Positions 27,827 through 37,470 of a stretch of DNA of 64,000 nt are shown piece by piece. Origin of the DNA: Aquimarina sp. U1-2 (GTDB lineage: Bacteria; Bacteroidota; Bacteroidia; Flavobacteriales; Flavobacteriaceae); assembly GCF_017897595.1 (NCBI RefSeq), contig NZ_JAGKIK010000001.1, positions 310,001-374,000 of the forward strand, written 5' to 3'. The notes under the pieces are model-generated. The model did no database searches and had not been told where the DNA came from. It saw only the letters and a list, made by a program, of their open reading frames with translations. The position numbers and the translations under genes are program-made. How positions within the stretch are numbered: position 1 is the stretch's first letter; each line of letters opens with the position of its first letter.

Positions 27827-30800
27827 TTATTCCATTATTAATTTTTTAGAGATCATTTTTTTTCCGTTTGACATTACAGTGATAAAGTAAAGACCTTTTT
27901 GTGTAAATGCATTTTTCGATATTTTTAGTGCTTTACTTTCTTTAATCGAAGTCGCATAGATTTCTATACCATACATGTTTGTAATTTGTAAGGTATCAAA
28001 TGTATTCGTATTCAATTGGATATGAACATCTCCTGATGTATTTGGATTAGGAAACACGATAAATTCCTGTAACGGGTTTACCGGATTGTTCACTTCAAAG
28101 CTTTGATCAATCTCAAACGTTCTGGTATTGCTATTTCTCAAAGCCTTTGCCCTGAACTTTCTTAATTTTTCTATTGCCGAGTGATCCAGTTTCCAATTTT
28201 TATCATCGTAATAAGGAGATATCCAGGCAAAACTAGAAGCTATCCTACCCTTCAAATTATACTTTACCGGATCCCAGAATGGATTAGGTGACTCTAGGCA
28301 ATACGCATATTCGTTAAAATTGTTATATAAAGTGCCATATGCGATCTTTTGCCATGTGCTTAGTAAGTTAGAAATATCCTGTTGATCAAAACTTGCTCCT
28401 TTTAATAAATCCCATGTTTCAGACCCGCCGTTTCGTGAAGCATGTGCCAGATTTTGCAAGGTGTGCATAGCATGTTCTATAACAACAACTCCATGAATGG
28501 CATCTCTATACGTTAGTTCGAAGGGTAAGCCATATAAAGTAGCAGGTAATTGAGAGCAATTATTGCTTCTTGAATGATCAAAAATAGTAGTAATTCCTTT
28601 AAATCCTCTTTCTTTGTTATTCACACGAAGTGCATTAAAATACGTTTCAAAAAGTTGAGTATCCTGAAGCAGTAAAGCTATTAACTGACATTGACCAAAA
28701 GAAGAGGTACCGCGATTTTTCTTGCGCTCTTCATAACGCTGATCAGGATGAGTCCACATTTTATTGGCAAGATCTCGTAACCAGGAATCAATATAATTTC
28801 GATCTCGAGATGAAATCTCATCCCTAATTGCATCATAAGATCCATAAGCCCCAAGTAGCCAGGTACGCAATGCAATATCACCCTCGTACCAATGATCTGA
28901 TGATTGTGATTGAAATTTGATCCAAGTACGAACCGGGTGGTCTCTTACGATATCTTTCCACAGAGAGGTTAAAAAATTTCGGTACGCGTTCAAAGCGTTG
29001 TTTGCACCCCCATCAAATTCACCCCATTTTCTGGCCAAATAAACAGCCGCAACTGCCTCGAGGGCTTTTTCTGCTTCATAAACCCAGTCGGCATTAATGC
29101 TAATTTTTGTCATAGGGCTTTGTAAACCTTCTCTTACGAATTGATCTGCATAGCGTCGAATCTCATTAAAATCTCGAGAATTGTAAAGATCTCTGGCTTC
29201 GCACGGACTCATATAAACCCAGTACTGACGATTCTCTGACATAAATTCGGAACAATTAACAGGGCTATTTCCTGTACCCTCTACTCCAAAAACTTCTACT
29301 TCATTAAGGCTTATCCAATTCCCATTATATCCATGGGCGCCAACAACTTTAATTCTAATAAATCGTACATCGTTAGATGCGACCTGATCTGAAATAACAT
29401 CACCATCCTGAGTATTATTTCTTCTATCTACCAATGTATAATAATTGTTTCCGTTCTTCGAACCTTCAACAATATACTGATAAGCCCTCTTTTTATAGGG
29501 ATAAATATTTAGTTTAGAAATGGTGTAAATATTTTCAAGATCTATGGTAAGGCTTTGAGGGAAAGACTGGGCAGACCATCTGCTTTCGTCACCTAGATTA
29601 CCATCGACAGCTTTGGGCGCTTTATTTCCAGATTGCTCTCGTGTAGCCGTAACAGGCTTGTTAAACGCCAGGTTTGCAGATGTAGGTGGATTTGAATCCT
29701 GATCCACGAAAGATGCATTAGTAACTTTTAAGGTACACACTTCGGTATTGATTACATAATTGTTTAGAGCCGTCACCGCTTGTTGCTCTGTACGAAATCT
29801 ATAATCTTTACCTAACCGAATTTCTGCAGCCCCGGGCGGAGTTACATATATACTGTACTTATGTTGTTTTACATCTATTTCTAATCGAACGCTATACGTT
29901 TTGTTTTTTATGTAAGGGATTTCGGTATCTGCTGTGTATTGACTCCCGTTGCGCGCATCGAGCATTCCATCGGCATTAAAACGAACAATACATGCTAAGT
30001 CACTATACTTATTAGCATTACCTTTGGATAGCCCAACAACTCCGTCCATATAATTGGAGTTGGCCAACATATCCCAAGAGGCTGTAAAAGTATCTCGTTG
30101 ATCCTGAAAACCATTATTTTTCCAGGAAATAGTGCTAGTACAACTTCCCGGCGTACTAATCTGTTTGTTTTTATACAATTTGAAATCGTCCCAATAGAAT
30201 TTCAAACTATCACCAGCCGCTGTGACTTTGTCAATAGTGTAAAAGTCTTTTGTATACATTTTAAGCGGATTAAATTCTGTGATACCATCAGGGTTTTTGT
30301 CATCGGGATGATGAGTCCAATTTGATATATTTGCCATGGTCACCTTTTCATTATTCTCTGTAGTGAGTACTAACAAAAATCGACCTGAAGAATTATTGCC
30401 TTCTTTTATATACAATTCTAATGTAAACCAGGTATCAAGTGGCAGTGGAAATGTTGATGTGGTTTCCCAGATTTTGTCATTTCCTTCCCCCCAGCAACAA
30501 GGTCTTGACTTTATTTCTCCTGTCGACCTAAGAAACAGTTTTTTATTTCTTCCGTTTGCTTTAACGATATTCACTTTCATTCGGTAAGGAAGAATGTCTG
30601 GTTTTCCTACGTTCATCCAATCCACATCATTCCATATTTCAAAAATAGTTAGAAAATCAAATCCTTCGGGATGCTGCTGTAAAGGTCTAAAAGATGCTGA
30701 AGGCAAATATAATTTTACACTTTGGTAGAATTCTTTAATCCCCTTTTCTGAAAAATAACAATTAGCTTGCACCCTACCTCTGTCATAACTTACATTGTCA

Positions 30801-31111
30801 CCGGTTAGCCAGTATTTTAATACCATACCCTTATTTTTGTTCGTAGGGTCTTTTACAATAACAGCTCCTCTCTTATTTTTTTGGTTCGCATCTTTATCCT
30901 GATATTGAATATTAAATGCACCTATGTTTGGATGGTTCTCTAAGTCTTTTTCCCAATCCATTTTAGGGCTTACACTAGTATCCGTGCCCTTTATATCCTC
31001 ACCAGAGTAGTATGAACCAGGTTCGAAACCCGAGTGAAAAATCAGTTCTTGTGCCGAACCAAAATAAGGCAACAAAAATAAATAAACGATAATTTGTACT
31101 GTATTTTTCAT
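27827..31111 (-). CDS. Modular secreted candidate polysaccharide lyase with CBM32 and T9SS domain
   Basis: A 1094-residue multidomain protein. Signal peptide 1-20; a concanavalin-like beta-jelly-roll domain at about 24-315 (resembling family 14 polysaccharide lyases and related folds); a second beta-sandwich at about 325-470; an F5/8 type C (CBM32) domain at about 478-611 (NKPVTAT, AVDGNLGDESRWSA, FIRIKVVG); an alpha-helical domain at about 620-1000 resembling the alginate lyase/chondroitin lyase toroid (NCSQLPATLYGLPFELTYRDAIHG); and a T9SS type A tail (PNP motif, KGLYFITVMSNGKKMISKKL). Probably degrades an acidic algal polysaccharide; substrate and which domain is catalytic are inference. 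No SusC/SusD pair is nearby. Confidence 0.75.
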   Translation of the reverse strand: MKNTVQIIVYLFLLPYFGSAQELIFHSGFEPGSYYSGEDIKGTDTSVSPKMDWEKDLENHPNIGAFNIQYQDKDANQKNKRGAVIVKDPTNKNKGMVLKYWLTGDNVSYDRGRVQANCYFSEKGIKEFYQSVKLYLPSASFRPLQQHPEGFDFLTIFEIWNDVDWMNVGKPDILPYRMKVNIVKANGRNKKLFLRSTGEIKSRPCCWGEGNDKIWETTSTFPLPLDTWFTLELYIKEGNNSSGRFLLVLTTENNEKVTMANISNWTHHPDDKNPDGITEFNPLKMYTKDFYTIDKVTAAGDSLKFYWDDFKLYKNKQISTPGSCTSTISWKNNGFQDQRDTFTASWDMLANSNYMDGVVGLSKGNANKYSDLACIVRFNADGMLDARNGSQYTADTEIPYIKNKTYSVRLEIDVKQHKYSIYVTPPGAAEIRLGKDYRFRTEQQAVTALNNYVINTEVCTLKVTNASFVDQDSNPPTSANLAFNKPVTATREQSGNKAPKAVDGNLGDESRWSAQSFPQSLTIDLENIYTISKLNIYPYKKRAYQYIVEGSKNGNNYYTLVDRRNNTQDGDVISDQVASNDVRFIRIKVVGAHGYNGNWISLNEVEVFGVEGTGNSPVNCSEFMSENRQYWVYMSPCEARDLYNSRDFNEIRRYADQFVREGLQSPMTKISINADWVYEAEKALEAVAAVYLARKWGEFDGGANNALNAYRNFLTSLWKDIVRDHPVRTWIKFQSQSSDHWYEGDIALRTWLLGAYGSYDAIRDEISSRDRNYIDSWLRDLANKMWTHPDQRYEERKKNRGTSSFGQCQLIALLLQDTQLFETYFNALRVNNKERGFKGITTIFDHSRSNNCSQLPATLYGLPFELTYRDAIHGVVVIEHAMHTLQNLAHASRNGGSETWDLLKGASFDQQDISNLLSTWQKIAYGTLYNNFNEYAYCLESPNPFWDPVKYNLKGRIASSFAWISPYYDDKNWKLDHSAIEKLRKFRAKALRNSNTRTFEIDQSFEVNNPVNPLQEFIVFPNPNTSGDVHIQLNTNTFDTLQITNMYGIEIYATSIKESKALKISKNAFTQKGLYFITVMSNGKKMISKKLIME

Positions 31112-31306
31112 AAGATTTGATATTTAGAAATGCCTATAGTATTAAGAGCATTTATAGTTTACATAACGACTCTAAAACAATAATCATGTATTCTTTGAAT
31201 ATTTGTTTAAGAAAACTCTTTGTTCTCTGTGTTTTTCCTTACACCAAAAAATCATGTTAAAAGATGGCCTTATTTAAGAAGTACTAAAAAGAAGCATGTG
31301 CTTCAT

Positions 31307-31438
31307 CTATCTGGCCATCCAATCTCCGCCTACCGTAATTATACTTCCGTTCATATTACCTGAAGCTTTACTTGCCAAAAATACTACCGGTACATTAGAT
31401 AGAGTTTCAAAATTCGGTATCCATTTTAATAAGTTTAT
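31307..31438 (-). pseudogene. Remnant of a short-chain dehydrogenase (C-terminal 40 codons)
   Basis: On the minus strand an open frame ends at 31307. It encodes VVFLASKASGNMNG then SIITVGGDWMAR, the classical end of SDR oxidoreductases (FLASDxxxxxTGxxxxVDGG). There is no start codon or Rossmann/YxxxK part: a stop at 31439 precedes it, and the region beyond is the folE control region. It is therefore a decayed 3' fragment, and what remains is not a functional enzyme. Confidence 0.75.
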
Positions 31439-31450
31439 TTACTTTATTCT

Positions 31451-31477
31451 TTGTAAAACAACAAAATCGTATCTTTG
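31451..31477 (+). promoter_or_regulatory. Candidate promoter of folE
   Basis: TTG (31451-31453), a 16-nt spacer and TATCTTTG (31470-31477). It implies a leader of about 135 nt before the GTG at 31618. The site lies against the start of the SDR remnant. Confidence 0.5.
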
Positions 31478-31617
31478 CGACCCATAAGACGACAGTATCG
31501 TTTTTAAGATATCTTGTTGTGCTCAAAAAGCATGTAAATTGACTCCGAAGCACTTTTTTAAAGTATTTCTTAATTAAATATTCTTTTTGGGATTTTCGGT
31601 AACTAAAAAATTGAAGT

Positions 31618-32295
31618 GTGAAAATTGACAAGGCCCTTGAAGCTATTGAAGCATTAGGTGATAACCATATAGCCACCAGCGCTACTACTCCGCTTAGAGC
31701 AGATGCTTTTAAATTAACGGATAAAGAAAAAATAGCACTAATTAAAGAAGATGTTAAGCACATCTTAGAAACATTGGGATTAGATCTTACAGATGATAGC
31801 CTTAAAGGTACCCCGCAACGAGTGGCAAAAATGTTTGTTAACGAGATTTTTTCTGGCTTACATCCCGATCGCAAACCCAACGCCTCAACGTTCAAAAACA
31901 GCTATCAATATGGTGAAATGCTAGTAGAGAAAAATATTACGGTATACTCTACCTGCGAGCATCATCTGCTTCCTATAGTAGGTAGAGCGCACGTAGCGTA
32001 TATTTCTAATGGTACCGTAGTTGGGTTATCAAAAATGAACCGTATTGTAGATTACTATGCCAAACGCCCTCAGGTACAAGAACGTATGACCATGCAAATT
32101 GTACAAGATTTACAAGCCGCACTAGGTACCAAGGATGTTGCTTGTGTTATTGATGCAAAACATTTATGCGTAAATTCTAGAGGAATTAGAGATATAGAAA
32201 GCAGTACCGTAACTAGTGAATTTGGTGGTAAGTTTAAAGAACAATCTATACGAAGAGAATTTCTGGACTATATTAATCTAGACACTACATTTTAA
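31618..32295 (+). CDS. folE: GTP cyclohydrolase I
   Basis: First enzyme of tetrahydrofolate/pterin synthesis, making dihydroneopterin triphosphate from GTP. Length 225. Zinc ligands are visible: Cys and His in STCEHHLLPIVG and the second Cys in KHLCVNSRGI. KGTPQRVAKMF and GLSKMNRIVDYYAKRPQVQER are typical. The only reasonable start is GTG 31618, in frame with KIDKALEAIEALG. It is followed 44 nt later by cysS, so they may share a transcript. Confidence 0.96.
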   Translation: MKIDKALEAIEALGDNHIATSATTPLRADAFKLTDKEKIALIKEDVKHILETLGLDLTDDSLKGTPQRVAKMFVNEIFSGLHPDRKPNASTFKNSYQYGEMLVEKNITVYSTCEHHLLPIVGRAHVAYISNGTVVGLSKMNRIVDYYAKRPQVQERMTMQIVQDLQAALGTKDVACVIDAKHLCVNSRGIRDIESSTVTSEFGGKFKEQSIRREFLDYINLDTTF

Positions 32296-32339
32296 TTTAT
32301 TTTTAAAATCGAAACATAGACCCGTTCTAACTTTAAATT

Positions 32340-33836
32340 ATGGCTGCAGCTTCATTGTACAAGACACAACTCTTAAAAATCTATAATTCCATTTCAGGAC
32401 AAAAAGAAACGTTTACACCTATTACAGAAGGAAATATAGGGATGTATGTATGTGGGCCTACAGTCTACAGTAATGTTCATTTAGGAAACTGCCGTACTTT
32501 CATATCTTTTGATATGGTTTTTAGATACCTTAAACATCTGGGATATAAAGTACGATATGTAAGAAATATTACTGATGCCGGGCATTTAGAAAACGATGCA
32601 GATGAAGGTGAAGATAAAGTAGCAAAAAAAGCCCGTTTGGAACAATTAGAACCTATGGAAATTGTACAGCGTTATACCTTAGACTTTCATAACGTAATGT
32701 CAAAATTTAATGCGATTCCGCCAAGTATAGAACCAACAGCTACAGGTCATATTGTAGAGCAAGTAGAGATTATTAAAACCATTATAGAAAACGGTTTTGC
32801 CTATATTTCGAATGGCTCTGTATATTTTGATGTTCAAAAATTTAATAAAACTCATGAGTACGGAAAATTAAGTGGTCGTAACCTTGAGGATATGATCGCA
32901 AACACTCGAGAACTTACGGCACAAAGCGATAAAAAGAACCCTCAGGACTTTGCACTTTGGAAAAAAGCAGAACCCCAGCATATTATGCGATGGCCATCGC
33001 CGTGGAGTGACGGTTTTCCCGGGTGGCATTTAGAATGTACGGTTATGAGTACGAAATACTTAGGGGAACGGTTTGATATTCATGGCGGCGGAATGGATTT
33101 GAAATTCCCACACCATGAATGCGAAATTGCTCAGGGTGAAGCTGCCTGTGGTCAAACCCCGGTAAACTATTGGATGCATGCGAATATGTTGACGCTTAAC
33201 GGAAAAAAGATGTCGAAATCTACTGGTAATACAATCTCGCCAGAAGAATTATTTACAGGAAACAATACAGTTCTTGGCAAACCCTTTGATCCAACCATTG
33301 TTCGCTTTTTTATGATGCAAGCTCATTACAGAAGTGTTTTAGATTTTTCGAATGATGCACTCGAAGCTTCTGAAAAAGGATTTTATAAGCTGATGGATGC
33401 CCTACAAACTTTAAGCACTATAGTTGCTGATCAAAAAACTGAAGGGTTTGATGTCGAAAAGTGGCGATCTGAATGTTATGACGCGATGAACGATGACTTT
33501 AACACACCTATAGTTATAGCCAAATTGTTTGATGCTGTTAAATTTATCAATACATTGAAAGAACAAAAAGCTTCAATTTCTAAAAATGACTTAGAGCAAC
33601 TTCGCGTCACTATAAATGAGTTTGTTTTCGATGTTCTGGGATTAGTGAATAGTAACGAAGTAGCATCAGACACTATTGATAAACTCTCGGGAACTGTAGA
33701 ATTATTGATCAAACTAAGAGCAGAAGCCAGAGCAAATAAAGATTTTGCTACTAGCGACAAAATTAGAGACGAATTACTAGAAATCGGTATTCAACTAAAG
33801 GATAGCCGCGAAGGAACTACTTTTTCTTTAAACTAA
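32340..33836 (+). CDS. cysS: Cysteinyl-tRNA synthetase
   Basis: Class I synthetase for tRNA-Cys, 498 residues. HIGH-type box [13 protein letters not shown] near residue 40, the zinc Cys/His set (CGPT, then [11 protein letters not shown] and HHECE) and KMSKS near residue 289 (KKMSKSTGN) are intact. ATG 32340 gives a normal N-terminus. yidD begins 6 nt downstream, then lgt, as in many flavobacteria. Confidence 0.96.
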   Translation: MAAASLYKTQLLKIYNSISGQKETFTPITEGNIGMYVCGPTVYSNVHLGNCRTFISFDMVFRYLKHLGYKVRYVRNITDAGHLENDADEGEDKVAKKARLEQLEPMEIVQRYTLDFHNVMSKFNAIPPSIEPTATGHIVEQVEIIKTIIENGFAYISNGSVYFDVQKFNKTHEYGKLSGRNLEDMIANTRELTAQSDKKNPQDFALWKKAEPQHIMRWPSPWSDGFPGWHLECTVMSTKYLGERFDIHGGGMDLKFPHHECEIAQGEAACGQTPVNYWMHANMLTLNGKKMSKSTGNTISPEELFTGNNTVLGKPFDPTIVRFFMMQAHYRSVLDFSNDALEASEKGFYKLMDALQTLSTIVADQKTEGFDVEKWRSECYDAMNDDFNTPIVIAKLFDAVKFINTLKEQKASISKNDLEQLRVTINEFVFDVLGLVNSNEVASDTIDKLSGTVELLIKLRAEARANKDFATSDKIRDELLEIGIQLKDSREGTTFSLN

Positions 33837-33842
33837 TACATA

Positions 33843-34109
33843 TTGACTGCTAAGCAACGTATACAACGAATAACAACATTTCCGTTTATTTTGTTGGTTA
33901 AATTATACCAAAATTTAATTTCACCATTAACTCCTGCCACGTGCAGATACCAGCCTACCTGTTCTCATTATACTATTGAAGCATTACGCATTCATGGGCT
34001 ATACAAAGGAGGAATTCTGGCCATCAAACGAATTTTTAGCTGTCATCCTTGGGGCGGTAGTGGGTATGATCCTGTACCCAAAAAGGAAAAGACACCCGAT
34101 AGCGCATAA
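33843..34109 (+). CDS. yidD: Membrane protein insertion efficiency factor
   Basis: An 88-residue small membrane-associated protein aiding YidC-dependent insertion. The family core is complete: [22 protein letters not shown] (here cited by its [15 protein letters not shown] end), then [25 protein letters not shown]. Three conserved Cys are present. No ATG fits; TTG 33843 is the apparent start. It sits between cysS and lgt rather than next to rnpA/yidC. Confidence 0.92.
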   Translation: MTAKQRIQRITTFPFILLVKLYQNLISPLTPATCRYQPTCSHYTIEALRIHGLYKGGILAIKRIFSCHPWGGSGYDPVPKKEKTPDSA

Positions 34110-34217
34110 TACCAAAATTAGGTCTTACTATGAACTTAAGTTTAGGATGAATTGAGATTCCTTTAGTCGATTTGTGATATAAATACCTATATTTACCGCT
34201 GCAAAATAATTGTATAC

Positions 34218-35153
34218 ATGATATTTTCTAAAATTATTTGGAACCCTGTAGAAGGAATCGATCTCGGTTTTTTCGTTATTCGTTTTTATAGTTTAATGTT
34301 TGTTGTTGCCTTCTCTTTGGGGTGGTATTTGATGAAAAAAATCTATATACGAGAACAGATATCCCTCGAAAAGTTAGATTCTATTTTTATATATGCTGTA
34401 GTTGCTACATTATTGGGAGCGCGGTTGGGTCATGTATTCTTTTATGACTGGGAGTATTACAAAAACAATCTTTTAGAAATCATTCTACCTGTTAGGTTTA
34501 GTCCTAAATTAGAATTTATAGGATTCCAAGGGCTTGCTAGTCACGGTGCTGCTATTGGGGTGATCATAGCTATGTATTATTACTCTAAAAACATCATACA
34601 CAAACACATCCTATGGATATTAGATAGAATAGTAATTCCTGTATCATTTGGAGCTATTTTTGTGAGGCTAGGAAATTTTTTCAATTCAGAAATTATTGGT
34701 AACGAATCTGGAGATTCTCCATTTGGTGTAAAATTTGTAAGAGACGGATTGCGCAAAGCCGAAGTTGTTAAAGAAACCGGTATCAATACTATAAATGAAG
34801 CTTATGCAGCAGTAGTAAATAATCCTAAATTTGCCAACTTACTAGAGGCTGTTCCTTATCGACATCCTGCACAACTCTATGAAGCATTCGGATATATTTT
34901 TGTAGCTATTATTCTTTGGTTCATCTATTGGAAAACTGATAAAAGAAAAAATCAGGGATTTTTATTCGGAACCTTTTTAGTGTTATTATGGACGGTACGT
35001 TTTATTGTTGAATTTGTGAAAAAGAGTCAGGGTGGATTTGAAGATTCACTTGGTGATATTCTTTCTACAGGTCAATGGCTTAGTATTCCTTTTATTATTG
35101 TTGGGATATACTTAATTCTAAGATCATTAAAACGAGTAGAAACCTCTCGGTAA
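34218..35153 (+). CDS. lgt: Prolipoprotein diacylglyceryl transferase
   Basis: Transfers diacylglycerol from phosphatidylglycerol to the lipobox Cys of prolipoproteins at the inner membrane. 311 residues, with seven or so transmembrane helices. Motifs GFQGLASHGAAIG, RLGNFFNSEIIG (signature containing the essential Arg and Asn) and RHPAQLYEA are present. It serves the several lipoproteins encoded in this window. A short charged insertion at about 180-210 is common in Bacteroidota. Confidence 0.95.
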   Translation: MIFSKIIWNPVEGIDLGFFVIRFYSLMFVVAFSLGWYLMKKIYIREQISLEKLDSIFIYAVVATLLGARLGHVFFYDWEYYKNNLLEIILPVRFSPKLEFIGFQGLASHGAAIGVIIAMYYYSKNIIHKHILWILDRIVIPVSFGAIFVRLGNFFNSEIIGNESGDSPFGVKFVRDGLRKAEVVKETGINTINEAYAAVVNNPKFANLLEAVPYRHPAQLYEAFGYIFVAIILWFIYWKTDKRKNQGFLFGTFLVLLWTVRFIVEFVKKSQGGFEDSLGDILSTGQWLSIPFIIVGIYLILRSLKRVETSR

Positions 35154-35440
35154 CATCTTATAGCTACTATTGAAAAAATAATAATAGTCGAACTCAGGCT
35201 GCTACCTATTCAATGATCCAAAAGGATTCAAATCATTTCTGCGTACTACTGCTCTAAAATGTGCGCTATCGATTTCAAAATTAACTGTAAAAATCAAGAT
35301 ACACTTACGATTTTTCATTTTTTAAGAAAAATCACTAACAATTATAAATATCGTAAGTATTCTATAACTACGTATTAACAGTTATTTCATTAAGTAATCA
35401 ATACCTTCGTTTACGAATCTAAATATTAAAATTAACAACT

Positions 35441-36001
35441 ATGAAATTACAGAAATCTATTATTACACTGTTAGTTTTATGTTTTACTTTGGGCACATAC
35501 GCTCAAAAAGACATGAAAGAGAAAAAAGACTTAAAGGAAAGAGCTATGGAAGTTAAGCAACAAATGTTAGAGAAGGACCCTTCTTTATCGGCGCTGTTTA
35601 ACTCTTCGACAGGTTATGTTATATTTCCTGCTGTTGGCGAAGCTGGTTTTATCATAGGTGGTGCCTCTGGTAACGGGGTTGTATATGAAAATAACATGTT
35701 TATTGGAACTGCGGATTTAAAGCAAATCGATGTAGGTCTACAAGCAGGCGGTAAAACCTATGGTGAAGTAATTTTCTTCAAAAATCAAGATGCACTGGAT
35801 ACGTTCAAAAATAATAAGTTTGAATTATCAGCAGAGCTATCGGCTACTTTAATTAACGAAGGAGCAGCTAAAAAGACTAAATTCAAAAATGACGTCTTGG
35901 TTTTCGTACTTCCTAAAAAAGGACTTATGGCTGATGCTTCTGTAGGCGCACAACGATTTACGTTCGAAAAAAACACAGATACCCGAGTAAGTGATTTTTA
36001 A
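35441..36001 (+). CDS. Exported SYLF (YSC84-like) domain protein
   Basis: A 186-residue exported protein. Signal peptide 1-21 (ending TYAQ), then a SYLF/Ysc84 domain, a lipid-binding fold: GYVIFPAVGEAGFIIGGASGNGVVY is its characteristic opening (core GYVIFPAVGEAGFIIGG). The bacterial function is unknown; yeast homologues bind phosphoinositides and actin, which cannot be carried over. It is monocistronic with a strong terminator. Confidence 0.87.
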   Translation: MKLQKSIITLLVLCFTLGTYAQKDMKEKKDLKERAMEVKQQMLEKDPSLSALFNSSTGYVIFPAVGEAGFIIGGASGNGVVYENNMFIGTADLKQIDVGLQAGGKTYGEVIFFKNQDALDTFKNNKFELSAELSATLINEGAAKKTKFKNDVLVFVLPKKGLMADASVGAQRFTFEKNTDTRVSDF

Positions 36002-36018
36002 ACGAATTTCAAACGCAT

Positions 36019-36048
36019 AAAAAAACCATCTTTTTAGATGGTTTTTTT
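36019..36048 (+). terminator. Terminator of the SYLF gene
   Basis: Perfect stem AAAAAACCATCT / AGATGGTTTTTT with a short T loop and T-run, 18 nt after the stop and 12 bp before the left end of the IS element. Confidence 0.9.
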
Positions 36049-36100
36049 AATTTTAAGACTTGTCTCGTCCTAAAATATCGATACACTAAATTTTAGTGTA

Positions 36101-36535
36101 ATGAATAATTCAGCAAAGACGGGTTATGTGAAACGTACCCAAAAAGATTATTCGCTTTCTTTTAAGCTCCAAGTTGTAAAAGAAATCGAGTCAGGTCAAT
36201 TAGAGAGGCTCCACGCCCATCTCAAATATGGTATCCAAGCCAGATCGACCATAACCCAATGGTTAAGAAAATATGGTACCTTTGACTGGGAAAACTTATC
36301 CGTAGTTACCGTGGCAAAAACACCTGAACAACGTATCGTAGAGCTTGAGGCAAAGATCAAATTGCTGGAAAAGCAGAAATCCAGAGCGGAGCATTTGGCC
36401 GAGCGCGCTGACAAGAAAGCTATTATTTTTGATATGATGGTAGATCTTGCCGAGCAGGAATATAATATCCAGATCAGAAAAAACTACGCGCCCGAGTTAT
36501 CGAAAAGTTCAAAACAGAACACAAAGAAACCATAG
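36101..36535 (+). CDS. IS3-family transposase OrfA
   Basis: A 144-residue DNA-binding part of the transposase. An N-terminal helix-turn-helix (YSLSFKLQVVKEIESGQ, STITQWLRKYG) is followed by a leucine-zipper coiled coil (ELEAKIKLLEKQKSRAEHLA). In the 0 frame it ends at 36535, but an A-AAA-AAC heptamer at 36478-36484 would let ribosomes slip back one base into orfB, giving the OrfAB fusion that is the active transposase. Confidence 0.93.
   Translation: MNNSAKTGYVKRTQKDYSLSFKLQVVKEIESGQLERLHAHLKYGIQARSTITQWLRKYGTFDWENLSVVTVAKTPEQRIVELEAKIKLLEKQKSRAEHLAERADKKAIIFDMMVDLAEQEYNIQIRKNYAPELSKSSKQNTKKP
36478..36484 (+). other. Putative -1 ribosomal frameshift site
   Basis: The heptamer A AAA AAC is in the orfA frame (codons AGA AAA AAC). 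Slippage by -1 continues into an open frame with no stop through to 37401. Confidence 0.75.
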
Positions 36536-37401
36536 TTTCCACCTGTAAGTTACTCGGGCTAGATAGACAGGTATATTATCGCAGTATCAGATCCAGGGCG
36601 CACAGGCAATTAATAGCACAACGAGTTGTAGTGTTGGTTCAAGGTATACGCAATGTAATGCCCAGGATTGGGACCAGAAAACTCTACCATATCTTAAAAA
36701 ACGAACTTGCTGCCTTGAATGTTGGCAGGGACAAACTGTTTAAAATCCTTAAAGCAAACCATATGTTGATAAAACCCAAAAAATCATACCACATAACAAC
36801 AGATTCACATCACCGGTTTAGAAAACACGAAAACAGGGTTCATAACTTGGAAGTTACCAGGCCGGAACAAGTTTGGGTCAGTGATATTACCTATACCGGA
36901 ACACGGGATAACCCCTCGTATTTAGCTTTAATTACTGATGCCTATTCTAAGATGATAGTAGGATACAGTGTATCTGAATCCCTATCAGTAGAAGGTTCAC
37001 TTAAAGCATTGCAAATGGCTATTGACAATAGAAAATATAAAAACCTTCCCCTAATACACCATTCAGATAGAGGGTTACAGTATTGTTCCAATGACTATCA
37101 AAACTTATTGGTCCAAAACAATATCCAGGCCAGTATGACTGAAAAATATGACCCTTATGAAAATGCAATAGCAGAAAGGGTCAATGGGGTTTTAAAGCAA
37201 GAATTCAATATAGATCAGAAAGTAAATGACTTCAATATCAAAACTAAATTAATTGAAAATGCAGTAAAACTCTACAACCATATCAGACCTCATCTATCCA
37301 ACCATATGCTTACACCTAAACAAATGCATCAACAAAGAGAACTAAAACCAAAACAGTATAAAACAAAAATTCTCAGAGAAGCTAGCTTCTCTGAGAATTA
37401 A
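36484..37401 (+). CDS. IS3-family transposase OrfB (catalytic part, after -1 shift)
   Basis: The frame is -1 relative to orfA and open from before the slip site; an isolated start codon (GTG 36631) would lose part of the HTH_21 region (KTEHKETIVSTCKLLG). The rve integrase core carries the DDE triad: Asp in VWVSDITYTG, Asp in IHHSDRGLQY and Glu in ENAIAERVNG, with the usual IRPHLSNHMLTP end. All catalytic residues are intact, so the element may be active. Confidence 0.92.
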   Translation, partial: LRARVIEKFKTEHKETIVSTCKLLGLDRQVYYRSIRSRAHRQLIAQRVVVLVQGIRNVMPRIGTRKLYHILKNELAALNVGRDKLFKILKANHMLIKPKKSYHITTDSHHRFRKHENRVHNLEVTRPEQVWVSDITYTGTRDNPSYLALITDAYSKMIVGYSVSESLSVEGSLKALQMAIDNRKYKNLPLIHHSDRGLQYCSNDYQNLLVQNNIQASMTEKYDPYENAIAERVNGVLKQEFNIDQKVNDFNIKTKLIENAVKLYNHIRPHLSNHMLTPKQMHQQRELKPKQYKTKILREASFSEN

Positions 37402-37470
37402 ATAATAAATTTAATCTATCAATAATCTGTATCGATTATTTAGGACTGGTCAGACTTAGTCAACTAAAGA

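Larger units (their letters stand above)
36061..37452 (+). mobile_element. Complete IS3-family insertion sequence (1392 bp)
   Basis: Bounded by imperfect inverted repeats of 24 bp (19 matches): left end starting TGTCTCGTCC at 36061 and right end complement starting TGACCAGTCC at 37452, both ending TATCGATAC or ATCGATAC. The element begins TG and ends CA as expected. A 4-bp direct repeat GACT flanks it (36057-36060 and 37453-37456), so it transposed here as a unit. It carries orfA and orfB linked by a probable -1 frameshift. Insertion is in the gap between the SYLF terminator and prfA, disrupting no gene. Confidence 0.93.

Noticed and set aside
31407..31895. 162-residue minus-strand ORF
   Set aside because: Antisense to folE; the SDR-like signal is in a different frame and only downstream.
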